Origin: CAINEC01 sp046303115 | Lineage (GTDB): Bacteria; Bacteroidota; Bacteroidia; AKYH767-A; OLB10 | NCBI GenBank assembly: GCA_046303115.1 | Contig: JBKCGZ010000116.1 | Coordinates: 1 to 44,671, forward strand | Direction: 5' to 3' | DNA length: 44,671 bases | Shown here: in pieces, positions 1-8,277 of the stretch | Position numbering within the stretch: the first letter of the stretch is position 1 | Layout of the letters: each line of letters begins with the position of its first letter | Notes under the pieces: model-generated | Told to the model about the DNA's origin: nothing | The model's database searches: none | The model's input: the letters and a program-made list of their open reading frames with translations, nothing else | Position numbers and translations under genes: made by a program

Positions 1-117
1 CAAGCAATCTAGCATTATTGATGTGACGTTATTTTTATTTTTAGATACAATTAAATAATAAATTGATCCAACTGATACTAATAACAAACATAAACCACTC
101 TCATTAGGTTTGTTCAT

Positions 118-1329
118 TTATAAATAGAACATAATCCAACAATTAAATACGATATAAACTATAGGAAGTATAGGATAAAGAGGAACACGAATTGGACGTG
201 GTACATCAGCTCGTTTTTTTCGGAGCCAAATTAAACCAGCAGCTGTAAGTGTTGTAAAAAGTGTTAACACAAACCCGATACATGTAATCACAAATTGAAA
301 ATCGGTGGTAAGTAAAATCACAATGGCAATTAACGATTGAATAATAATTGCCCGAACAGGAACATCGTTTTTTGAGAATACCGATAAATAATTTAATTCT
401 TGAAAATCCTGTGCAACTCTACTGATCACTCTTGGGCCAACTACAACCATAGAGCTAATTGTTGATACCAAGAAGAAAGAAATAAGACCACCAATAATTA
501 AAGCTCCTTTACTACTAAAAATATAATCAGCAACTACAAATGCTACATCTTCTTTACCTCTCATTGCATCAGCCGGTGCAGATAATAAAAAAACAAAATT
601 CATCAAAACGTACAAAAGCATCACTACTAATGTACCTGTTAAAATAGAACGAGGAACATTTTTCTCTGGACTTTCAATTTCATCGATCATGTAAGCAGTA
701 GCATTCCAACCCGAGTACGCATAAGAAACATAAATCAACGAAACCCAAAATGCGACGCTGAACAATTCCGTCGACAAATCTGCATTCGTAATTAAATAAC
801 TAATTTGTTTATCAGAAGAAGAAAAATAAAAACCTGCAATGATAAAAAGTGCCATTAATATTAATTTTCCGGCTGTAATAAATATTTGAAAATTGGCACC
901 AATGTTCTTTTTAAATAAATGAACGATGGTAATTAAAATGATTAATGAAACAGAAAGTAAATCAGGACTAACACCTACTGGTAATAAATGAGAAAAATAT
1001 TTTGAAAATGCATGTGCTGCTGCTGCAATAGGCGCAGAAAATCCGAGTGTAATAGAAACCCATCCCGATAGGAATCCAACGAATCGACCGAATGCTTCAG
1101 ATAAAAAATGATATTCACCACCTGAGCGAGGAAAGGCCGCACTTAATTCTGCATAGCAAAATGATCCCATTACAGCGAGCAAACCACCCACAATCCACAG
1201 TAACAATATCACGCGATAATCTGATAAACCAAAGAGTTGAAATCCAAGACTCGTGAATATTCCCACTCCTATCATATTCGCAACGACCAAAGAAAAAGCT
1301 GCTGCGTAATTTATTTTTGATGACGACAT
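118..1329 (-). CDS. APC-family amino acid permease
   Basis: This is a polytopic inner-membrane protein of 403 residues that probably imports or exchanges amino acids. The N-terminus has the APC-superfamily signature of a first helix with VANMIGVGIFTSLG, followed by the conserved GSFCYAELSAAFPRSGGEY segment after helix 2. The rest is about 10-12 hydrophobic helices, ending with a hydrophobic C-terminus. It is slightly shorter than many LAT-type members (about 430-480 residues), but no break is visible. It is the last gene of a three-gene minus operon, 13 bases after the M15 peptidase, so it may take up amino acids released from peptidoglycan; that role is inferred only from context. The substrate cannot be read from the sequence. 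Confidence 0.9.
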   Translation of the reverse strand: MSSSKINYAAAFSLVVANMIGVGIFTSLGFQLFGLSDYRVILLLWIVGGLLAVMGSFCYAELSAAFPRSGGEYHFLSEAFGRFVGFLSGWVSITLGFSAPIAAAAHAFSKYFSHLLPVGVSPDLLSVSLIILITIVHLFKKNIGANFQIFITAGKLILMALFIIAGFYFSSSDKQISYLITNADLSTELFSVAFWVSLIYVSYAYSGWNATAYMIDEIESPEKNVPRSILTGTLVVMLLYVLMNFVFLLSAPADAMRGKEDVAFVVADYIFSSKGALIIGGLISFFLVSTISSMVVVGPRVISRVAQDFQELNYLSVFSKNDVPVRAIIIQSLIAIVILLTTDFQFVITCIGFVLTLFTTLTAAGLIWLRKKRADVPRPIRVPLYPILPIVYIVFNCWIMFYL

Positions 1330-1342
1330 TTTAGCTAAACAA

Positions 1343-2059
1343 TTACTTACACTTTTTACTTATTCCATCAACGAATGAAGGAATAAAATTTATTTTTGAT
1401 GCCAGGTTACTTCCCTTAAATCCCTTGATATCAGCATAAGAAATTTTTGCATGATACTCATTTAAAAATTTAGTTGATTCAGGCAAGTATGACCAATGCC
1501 ACTTTTCCTCTTGATAACCTGTCCTACCTGTTTTTTTCATATCGTCGTAAACCTGACAAAAGCCAAATTTATGAGCGTTGTTTACTAACCAAGCATATTC
1601 TTTCAAACCTTTTCCACTTGCGAAATAAGAAGGTTCTAAGCTATTAATATCGATATCCGTTCCCCAATGATGTCTAGAAGTAGATGGCATTGAACTGTAC
1701 AAAAGAATCTTTTTCATACAGGCTATGCTGTCGCCATTCTTAAAATAATTATTCCATTTATTATCCCAAATATTTTTTTGCTCTGTATAACTTCTAGTAC
1801 CAGAAAGAGCCTTTAAAGTTATACCTACTTTTGCAGCAGAATCGGCCATCGCTTTAAATTTCTCGAAAACAGTTTTGCGCAAATAAATCTCCTTGGTAGA
1901 ATATACTAGTGGTAATTTGATGAAATCGGGATCGGTTTTGTAATTAAACTGACCGGTTAGACGCTCTTTATCCGTAATGGGTTTGTTAACACAAGATGAT
2001 TGAATAAAAAAAGCAAGTAAACAAACTAATAATAACAAAAATATTGATTTGAAATTCAT
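1343..2059 (-). CDS. M15-family D-Ala-D-Ala carboxypeptidase-like lipoprotein
   Basis: A 238-residue exported lipoprotein: hydrophobic leader ending FFIQSSC, with the Cys as the likely lipidation site. The LAS/VanY zinc-peptidase core is clear: SRHHWGTDIDIN gives the first His and Asp zinc ligands, and EEKWHWSYLP supplies the catalytic Glu and the second His. M15B enzymes of this kind trim the terminal D-Ala from peptidoglycan stem peptides. The gene starts 2 bases after the stop of the SH3b gene and is followed 13 bases on by a permease, suggesting co-transcription and a linked role in wall turnover or D-Ala recovery. The family is well supported; the exact cleavage specificity is not. Confidence 0.9.
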   Translation of the reverse strand: MNFKSIFLLLLVCLLAFFIQSSCVNKPITDKERLTGQFNYKTDPDFIKLPLVYSTKEIYLRKTVFEKFKAMADSAAKVGITLKALSGTRSYTEQKNIWDNKWNNYFKNGDSIACMKKILLYSSMPSTSRHHWGTDIDINSLEPSYFASGKGLKEYAWLVNNAHKFGFCQVYDDMKKTGRTGYQEEKWHWSYLPESTKFLNEYHAKISYADIKGFKGSNLASKINFIPSFVDGISKKCK

Positions 2060-2061
2060 GA

Positions 2062-2541
2062 TTAATCGCCAATTTCTAAATCAACAAATTGCCCAAACAC
2101 CCAACCTACCTTACCTGATTCGGTCCTAACTTTATACCATGCATCGCCATTTATAAATTGTAAACGATCTGTAGTAATTGTAGCAAAACCTCTACTCTTA
2201 TCGCGTTGTGTATAAGATATTTTTACTTTACCACCATTTAGATGCTCAATTACCTTAACCGCTTTTCCTTGAGGCAACTTAAAAACAAATACACCATCAT
2301 AGGTATCATAAAAGCGTGTTTCATATCTAAGTATTGCCTCGTTTGTATTATTTGTTGGATAATATTCATCTAAAATTTCCAACGACTCTCCTTTCTTTAA
2401 AGAAGTAATTTTGGTAGAGGTAGTAGAATGATTGGAACGCAAAATTATACTGCTACCATTTGTATAACCATACCTGCTATCTTGGGCTAGCGTTGAAAAT
2501 GAAGCAAGAAGCACCATCATTAAAAATCTGAGTATTTTCAT
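2062..2541 (-). CDS. Secreted SH3b-domain protein
   Basis: A 159-residue protein with a cleavable signal peptide (MKILRFLMMVLLASFSTLAQ). The mature part carries a bacterial SH3-like region: an N-terminal strand region with ILRSNHSTTSTKITSLKKGE, the usual 'residues, repeat, low-spot, threshold' SH3_3 pattern, and a C-terminal GDAWYKVRTESGKVGWVFG block. Such domains bind cell-wall peptides or help dock hydrolases. It is the first gene of the operon with the VanY-like lipoprotein and the permease. A promoter-like site lies just upstream, with the start codon about 17 bases from the predicted transcription start. It has no catalytic domain, so a binding or accessory role is likely. Confidence 0.8.
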   Translation of the reverse strand: MKILRFLMMVLLASFSTLAQDSRYGYTNGSSIILRSNHSTTSTKITSLKKGESLEILDEYYPTNNTNEAILRYETRFYDTYDGVFVFKLPQGKAVKVIEHLNGGKVKISYTQRDKSRGFATITTDRLQFINGDAWYKVRTESGKVGWVFGQFVDLEIGD

Positions 2542-2564
2542 GATACTTAATAAAATTTATTTTT

Positions 2565-2596
2565 CAAAACTAACTTTTAACTCCTAAACAAACAAA
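2565..2596 (-). promoter_or_regulatory. Bacteroidota-type promoter for the SH3b/M15/permease operon
   Basis: Read on the minus strand, TAGTTTTG (2572-2565) matches the Bacteroidota -7 consensus TAnnTTTG exactly. A TTTG box (2596-2593) lies 20 bases upstream, within the usual spacing for the -33 element. The predicted start point is near 2558, giving a short leader to the ATG at 2541. The rest of the divergent gap 2542-2737 shows nothing else convincing; only a one-mismatch -7 box, TACTTTTA at 2641-2648, points toward the plus-strand gene. Confidence 0.6.
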
Positions 2597-2737
2597 TTGA
2601 CCCTGTTTATTTATTAACACAAAACAACTTTTTTGTGGATTACTTTTATCCATAATACACTATCAAAAACTAAATTATTCCAAGCAGTAATTAATAGATT
2701 ATTACCTTCGCTGTCCACTAATTGCTCAAGAAATTTC

Positions 2738-3934
2738 ATGAAATTAATTTATCGTTTTTTACGAATAACAATCTGCTTCATTGCACTTAGCTGTAACAAC
2801 CCAACAGACAAAATCAAACCTGCGACCGCGACTACTTCTGAAACTAAGCAAGATAGTTTATCAAATACAGCATCAGCAGTTGAAACGGTAAAAGTAAATA
2901 TAGACTCTTCCTACAATAATTTATCTCATTTAATTGCAGGCTACCCGATCAATTATTACCAGCCGCAGTGGGATATAACCTTCATTGAGTCTTTTAATAA
3001 AAATGTCAATCAGAAGATGACCTCTATTGAAAACTCTCGATTAACAAAAATTAAGAGTTGGAATGAAAACAATATAAAATCAAATGGTGCAAATGATACA
3101 AACTTTGTTTTTTATCCTTTTTCAGGTGGTGATTTTATACATATGGCTTGGCTTTATCCGAATGCCAACGAGTACTTCATGATTGCACGTGAATTTGTAG
3201 GCGACATTCCTAATTTATTTGCTAAAGACTCAGCTTATACAAGCCAGTATTTGAAAGACATCGAATTTGTTTTGCGTGATATATATAGTAAGAGTTATTT
3301 TATTACCAAAAACATGAGCGCTGATACCAAACACAATACTAAAGTAAATGGTATGCTTCCATTAATTTTATGGGGCGCAGTTCGTACGGGACATGATGTA
3401 AGCCAGGTTTCATTCGGTAAAATTGACGATGAGGGGAATTTCTCAGCAGTAAGCAATCATGAAAAAAGTAATATAGTTCAAGTAATACTGTGGAATAAAA
3501 AATTAAAAAAACAACAAAAAGTTACGTATTTCTGCTGTGATTTAGCAAATGACGAATTAATATCACATCCTGGAAATATGGCATTTATGGAAAAATCAAT
3601 AAGTACAAACTGTAATACTTTTATTAAATCGGCCTCTTACCTTTTACACTATAGTAGCTTTACAACTATTAGGGATTTTGTGTTATCCAAAAGTTCCTAT
3701 CTTGTTCAAGATGATACTGGTATTCCTTACAAACATTTTAACAATGGGAATTGGAACGTTAGTGTGTTTGGTGTTTATGAAAAACCAGTAAGAGACTTTA
3801 GTGATAATTTATATCAAGAAGATTTAGATTCAGCATACAAAACTACATCGCACATTGGAGATCTTGATTTTTCACTAGGTTACCATTGGGGTTCAAAAAA
3901 GCAAAATCAAATTGTTGCAAAAAAGAACCAATAA
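2738..3934 (+). CDS. Lipoprotein of unknown function with a YPFSGGDF motif
   Basis: I do not recognise a named family. The start chosen is the internal ATG at 2738, because it yields a clean lipoprotein signal (MKLIYRFLRITICFIALSC) and a 398-residue product. A longer frame begins at 2633 but adds a non-signal-like extension. After a Ser/Thr-rich linker (about residues 25-55) comes a globular domain. It includes NFVFYPFSGGDFIHMAWL, followed by a region on 'amount' of residues (NEYFMIAREFVGDIP), a GMLPLILWGAVRTGHD block and a C-terminal DLDFSLGYHWGSKK. The conserved-looking aromatic/Gly/Asp motif resembles uncharacterised exported bacterial proteins. Its stop lies only 6 bases from the stop of the convergent fusion gene. 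Confidence 0.75.
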   Translation: MKLIYRFLRITICFIALSCNNPTDKIKPATATTSETKQDSLSNTASAVETVKVNIDSSYNNLSHLIAGYPINYYQPQWDITFIESFNKNVNQKMTSIENSRLTKIKSWNENNIKSNGANDTNFVFYPFSGGDFIHMAWLYPNANEYFMIAREFVGDIPNLFAKDSAYTSQYLKDIEFVLRDIYSKSYFITKNMSADTKHNTKVNGMLPLILWGAVRTGHDVSQVSFGKIDDEGNFSAVSNHEKSNIVQVILWNKKLKKQQKVTYFCCDLANDELISHPGNMAFMEKSISTNCNTFIKSASYLLHYSSFTTIRDFVLSKSSYLVQDDTGIPYKHFNNGNWNVSVFGVYEKPVRDFSDNLYQEDLDSAYKTTSHIGDLDFSLGYHWGSKKQNQIVAKKNQ

Positions 3935-3940
3935 GAAAAA

Positions 3941-6900
3941 CTAATATTTTAGTTCTTGCCCAACATGAATAACTCTAAGATTTGACTTATTCTTCTTTTT
4001 CAATTCACTTATTGAAATACCAAGTCTCCTACTAATACTATATGGTGAATCACCGAGTTTGACTACATAAATACCAGACCGTTTTTCCATCATCTCAGTA
4101 TTAGAAAGAGTTAAAGAATCTTTTGGAGTAACAATTGGCTTCCCAACGTGGGCAGTATCTAATTCTGTCATACAAGGACAAAGCATTTTCTTTTGACTTT
4201 GAGTAAAATCATAACCTGAAAGTGGTTTGTATTCTTTGATTCTTGTCCTCACATTATTATAGCCTTTGTAATTATTTTCTGTACACAACTCCCAATACTT
4301 TAATGCCTGAGTCGAATTGAAATTACAAAACTGCATTAATGATAAGGCAGACAACATACCTGATTGATGCCAACCATTCCAGCAATGTATATAAACCTTC
4401 TCCTTTTCGTTATCAATTTTATTGTTAACTCGATTCAATAAATCTGCATAAAATTCCATCAAAAACGTATCTGAAATTACTGGTCTACAGTCATACTCTA
4501 AACCAATACTTTTAAGAGAATCAATTTTAAAAGAATCATAGCGCTGGGTAAAATTTTTTGAATAGAGATAATAAATTTTATTAAATCCAGCTTCATTCAA
4601 ATTATTGATTGCATAATACGGCAAGGGATTTTGAACATAATACTTAGGAATGGAATCTTTCAAATCAAGATTATTACCACCTCCTCTGTATAATAAGCCA
4701 GGAAAAACAACTCTTACATTGCGAGTACCTAACATGGAGGAATCACCTTTCCCTGAATTATCAATATATCGCTTAAGTACAGAATTTCCATTTTCGCAAT
4801 TAGATTTAATAGTATCGGAAACTGTTGACTTGTTGAAGGCGTTATCCACTTGTCCATTGCAGGATGATGCCATCAAACAAAAAAATAATAATACAGGTAA
4901 ATTCGTAAAATTATTTTTACGCCTACGAATTAGTAATAAAACAATCAAAATAATTAATACACCTGAAATAATTGATATCATGTAAATTGAGTTCATTTCC
5001 TTATTCACTTTCTTAACGGAAGTATTAAATTTTAATTGTTTAAGTTTTGATATTGAAACATTCTTGACACTAATTTTACCATTCTCCTTTTGAATCAAAT
5101 AACCAGCATGTAAAATCAACATAGAATCGCTCACAAGATAATACAAACTATCTATCCATGTGTGATTTAAAGTATCAATAAGATTAATCTGTACATCATT
5201 CAAAAAAGAACTTGATTCAAACGCTGGAATTACTTTCAGGTTCTTAGCTTGAACATTCGTATTAAACAAGTTCAAGTTATTAGTAAGGACAATTGATGAA
5301 GATGCAGGAATAACAACGTTGCTTAAATCAACAGCCAAACCATTTCGATCTTCATATAGCTTTATGCCCTTTAAAGAAATATCGCTAGTGTGTTTGTTAG
5401 CTAACTCAATAAATAGCAGAGGTTCTTTCTTCGAATTATTAATATAGTATTTCCTAATCTCTACGCTATCTTTTTTAGACGATGCTTTTAGATGACTAAA
5501 ATTTGCAGTCAGATTTAAATCTGATGATAGCTGAATGATTCTACTCATTGTTTTTACTCCATCACTCCATCCATCAAATTGATATTGATGGTTTGAATTC
5601 AGAGCAGATAATTCAAAAGGAATCCTTCCAAAGAAATAACCATTAATTGTATTCGTATGAACAATTGAATTATTGACAGTTAACCCTTTGAATAATTCAT
5701 TATTTTGATTAACATTAAAACGATAAATAGAATCAATTGAAAAAGTGATTTTTAAATCTTTAAATATTGTAGAATCACGATCAAAAAAATATTGCTTTAG
5801 TTCATTAAACTTTTCTGTCCACGATACCATATCCTCACTATACAAATTTTTCCTGCGATTGAAATGACGTGGGAGTTCTTCTTTTATTTTTTCTGCGCGT
5901 AAATCCAAACTGCGACCAAAATAAGTCGCATTCAAATAAGTCGCATTCAAGTAACAATACTGCGTTACAAATCGATTTCGTAGTGTATCATTTTTCAATA
6001 AATTTTCAAGTATTGTAGTAGTATAGCTTGGGTTATACCAAAGACGCTCTTTAGGCAAACATCGATTCTGAATAAAATTCGATTCAGCAAATGCACATGC
6101 TTGATCAGCATCATAAACTACCCATTTCCATTTACCATCTTTATGCTTGTAAAAACGAACATTCCCACGCGAATCGATGTTTGTTATATACGTTTCAAAT
6201 ATTTGATAATTGAAATAGTTTTCAATGTCGATACTATCCTTAATCAAATTGATAAAATCAGGCTTATCAGAACTCTCAACGATATAAGATACTAATGAAT
6301 TATATTCCAGACTTTCATCTCCTGATCCTTGTAGCTCAATAAAATCACCTTTCTTCCAATCGTAACGATATTTAAAATAATCGCCGTTTACTTTCTCTCT
6401 CAAGTTATGTATTCCATAATAGATTCCATTAACATATAAAACAACTTGACGGTAGTCTTTAATATTTAAATTAATATCGGCGGCGACCTGACTAATTGAA
6501 ATATCTTTTACTCGAGTCGCATGTTGGTCATTTCCCGAAGTTCGAAGCACTACATGCTGATAATCTCTGAAAGGTAAATTCTGGAATAGTTTTACTTTTA
6601 TCTTACTGCGTTCATATTTATTATCTCTTGCCGATAACTGCAAAGACTTTTCTTTCCAACCTAAAGTCATTCCACCGTAAGTCTTAACATCAAGCGCTAA
6701 TTCATCAACCAATTCATTGTAAAAATAAAACTGGGCAAAGCAAGATATTGGTTTTTTATCCCAAGCCTTACCAACAACTTTTGTTTTTGCTTTCTTATTT
6801 TTTTTCTTTTCATCTCGATTAGCTACTTCACCATAATAAATGCCTTCTGGAGGAAAAAACTCGATTGAATCGACAATTATTGAAACGATTGGAAGCTGAT

Positions 6901-7258
6901 GAGGAGAATTAATAAAATAGGTTCCTAGGTATTTACTTTCTTTCCCATTCTCACCTTTGAAAATAATCGTTAATGAGGATGTTTCTGTAATCGTAAAATT
7001 TAAACCTGGATACGTCTCCCCTTTTTCATTTGAAACGATTATTCTTGCTTGAGATGTATCGATTCCTGTGATTGAAATAGCAACTGGAGATTTATAAAAT
7101 CCTGAAAGATGATTTATATTAAAAGTTGTAGCCTTCTCCAGACTGTAAATCATTAAGGGCTTTTTAGCTGCCGTATCTTTGACATTTGGAATATCTTGTC
7201 CTAATGCAAATTGAGCAATAAATACTAAAAGAATAACTAATCGTTGTTTCATTATCAT
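3941..7258 (-). CDS. CotH-kinase-like / tyrosine-phosphatase-like / LysM fusion protein
   Basis: A 1105-residue exported protein. In order: signal peptide; an N-terminal beta domain like chitobiase C-terminal domains (about 45-110); a CotH-type region (about 190-480) with YYGIHNLREKV and WKWVVYDADQACAF, where CotH kinases carry conserved Glu and Asp residues; an InlB-like beta repeat (about 555-590, FDGWSDG); a lamin-tail-like domain (about 600-690); a membrane helix (about 758-777); basic RRRKNN; then a second lipoprotein-like signal ending LMASSC at Cys800. Beyond it lie a tyrosine-phosphatase-like domain with IHCWNGWHQSG (Cys959) and a C-terminal LysM (about 1061-1105). The phosphatase Arg of CX5R is Gln965, so that domain may be inactive. 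It is the last gene of a four-gene operon. The paralogue at 13279-15612 stops just after the helix, so this looks like two genes joined. Confidence 0.85.
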   Translation of the reverse strand: MIMKQRLVILLVFIAQFALGQDIPNVKDTAAKKPLMIYSLEKATTFNINHLSGFYKSPVAISITGIDTSQARIIVSNEKGETYPGLNFTITETSSLTIIFKGENGKESKYLGTYFINSPHQLPIVSIIVDSIEFFPPEGIYYGEVANRDEKKKNKKAKTKVVGKAWDKKPISCFAQFYFYNELVDELALDVKTYGGMTLGWKEKSLQLSARDNKYERSKIKVKLFQNLPFRDYQHVVLRTSGNDQHATRVKDISISQVAADINLNIKDYRQVVLYVNGIYYGIHNLREKVNGDYFKYRYDWKKGDFIELQGSGDESLEYNSLVSYIVESSDKPDFINLIKDSIDIENYFNYQIFETYITNIDSRGNVRFYKHKDGKWKWVVYDADQACAFAESNFIQNRCLPKERLWYNPSYTTTILENLLKNDTLRNRFVTQYCYLNATYLNATYFGRSLDLRAEKIKEELPRHFNRRKNLYSEDMVSWTEKFNELKQYFFDRDSTIFKDLKITFSIDSIYRFNVNQNNELFKGLTVNNSIVHTNTINGYFFGRIPFELSALNSNHQYQFDGWSDGVKTMSRIIQLSSDLNLTANFSHLKASSKKDSVEIRKYYINNSKKEPLLFIELANKHTSDISLKGIKLYEDRNGLAVDLSNVVIPASSSIVLTNNLNLFNTNVQAKNLKVIPAFESSSFLNDVQINLIDTLNHTWIDSLYYLVSDSMLILHAGYLIQKENGKISVKNVSISKLKQLKFNTSVKKVNKEMNSIYMISIISGVLIILIVLLLIRRRKNNFTNLPVLLFFCLMASSCNGQVDNAFNKSTVSDTIKSNCENGNSVLKRYIDNSGKGDSSMLGTRNVRVVFPGLLYRGGGNNLDLKDSIPKYYVQNPLPYYAINNLNEAGFNKIYYLYSKNFTQRYDSFKIDSLKSIGLEYDCRPVISDTFLMEFYADLLNRVNNKIDNEKEKVYIHCWNGWHQSGMLSALSLMQFCNFNSTQALKYWELCTENNYKGYNNVRTRIKEYKPLSGYDFTQSQKKMLCPCMTELDTAHVGKPIVTPKDSLTLSNTEMMEKRSGIYVVKLGDSPYSISRRLGISISELKKKNKSNLRVIHVGQELKY
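5921..5950. repeat. Exact 15-bp tandem duplication inside the CotH region
   Basis: ATAAGTCGCATTCAA occurs twice head to tail (5921-5935 and 5936-5950) with no mismatch. On the minus strand it encodes a repeated five-residue unit, giving LNATYLNATY around residues 437-446. The repeat keeps the frame. The CotH paralogue at 13279-15612 does not show it at the matching place, so it is probably a recent slippage product. Confidence 0.9.
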
Positions 7259-7273
7259 TTTTGAATACAGATG

Positions 7274-8275
7274 CTAAATCACTTTATAAGTTACAATTAA
7301 TTCCACTGCATTCCCTCTTAAAATACCAATATGCAGGTCTCCATGCTTCAATTTATCAAGTGTTTTTGAAAAAGTGTTTTCGGATTTATTATCGAATAAT
7401 ATTAACTCTTGATTATTAAGCAATACAATGGTATCATTCGACAATTGTTCAATTTCGAAATAATGAGTTGAGGCTGCTTTAATAATTTTATTATACGGTG
7501 CTTTATTAATTTTAAAATTAATTTCTTCCAAATTAAAAACTTCAGGCAAACAGAATTTAGGATCAGCTTTTGATTTAAACAATATACTATCGACATTAAA
7601 GCCTAGTCGAAAAACAGTACTCGTTTCAAAATACATCAACTTTTTAAATTGCTCACGAGTAACTTTTTTGGGTAAAAATTGATATTTACTGCTATCTGGA
7701 AAATGATTAAACATAAATTCTTTGGGATTTACATCAAACCAATAAACATTATAAATCGATTTTGATTTAGCCTTACCATTAACATTTTCAGCATATCCAC
7801 TACCCCAAGTAGGATCCATTAAATGCCATTCATCATTATACTGAACAGCATTCCAAGCATGATTAACTCCTGTTACTGGCATACTTTCTCTAAATCCGTA
7901 TCCTTTTGCAAAACCATCAATCGTCACACAAGGAATATTTAATTCATCACAAATTGATTTAAATAAAAAACTATACCCTGCGCATACCGCTTTGCGCGAT
8001 TTAAAAACTGCTTCCGCACTTGGATCACTAAAAACATGAGAATTGTAAGCAACATCATCATAATAGATATGATGAGCCACCCAAGAATAAACTAGTCGTG
8101 ATTGATAATTTTTATTGTTAGTAATTTTCTGAAAGTAATTAGCCAATTTGCCAATTGACTCTTCATTCTCAATGGGAACATTTTTCCCCAAACTATCTAA
8201 TTGTGTATAGGTATAATTCTGAGCATTGCTAAATTGAAAACTAAAGCATAAAAAGATTAAAATTACAGTTCGCAT
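7274..8275 (-). CDS. Secreted transglutaminase-like protein
   Basis: A 333-residue exported protein. The start at 8275 gives a good signal peptide (MRTVILIFLCFSFQFSNAQ) and sits 2 bases past the previous stop; the upstream in-frame ATG at 8293 would overlap that gene. The transglutaminase-like core carries the Cys/His/Asp triad: KAVCAGYSFLFKSICDELNI (Cys), GVNHAWNAV (His) and HLMDPTWGSGY (Asp), preceded by the helical YSWVAHHIYYDD segment typical of this superfamily. In bacteria such proteins are often cysteine proteases or amidases rather than true cross-linkers. The C-terminal third is beta-rich and not recognised. It sits between the FISUMP lipoprotein and the CotH fusion in the operon, so all four products may meet at the cell surface. 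Confidence 0.85.
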   Translation of the reverse strand: MRTVILIFLCFSFQFSNAQNYTYTQLDSLGKNVPIENEESIGKLANYFQKITNNKNYQSRLVYSWVAHHIYYDDVAYNSHVFSDPSAEAVFKSRKAVCAGYSFLFKSICDELNIPCVTIDGFAKGYGFRESMPVTGVNHAWNAVQYNDEWHLMDPTWGSGYAENVNGKAKSKSIYNVYWFDVNPKEFMFNHFPDSSKYQFLPKKVTREQFKKLMYFETSTVFRLGFNVDSILFKSKADPKFCLPEVFNLEEINFKINKAPYNKIIKAASTHYFEIEQLSNDTIVLLNNQELILFDNKSENTFSKTLDKLKHGDLHIGILRGNAVELIVTYKVI

Positions 8276-8277
8276 AA

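Noticed and set aside
83..114. AACAAAC/GTTTGTT inverted repeat past the permease stop
   Set aside because: Seven AT-rich pairs with an 18-base loop; the repeat ends within the window edge region and is too weak for a terminator call.
2633..2737. Longer start for the YPFSGGDF lipoprotein
   Set aside because: The extension is not signal-like, while the ATG at 2738 gives a clean lipoprotein signal ending IALSC.
4650..4985. Plus-strand frame of 111 residues
   Set aside because: It lies entirely inside the CotH/phosphatase fusion gene on the other strand and shows no family features.
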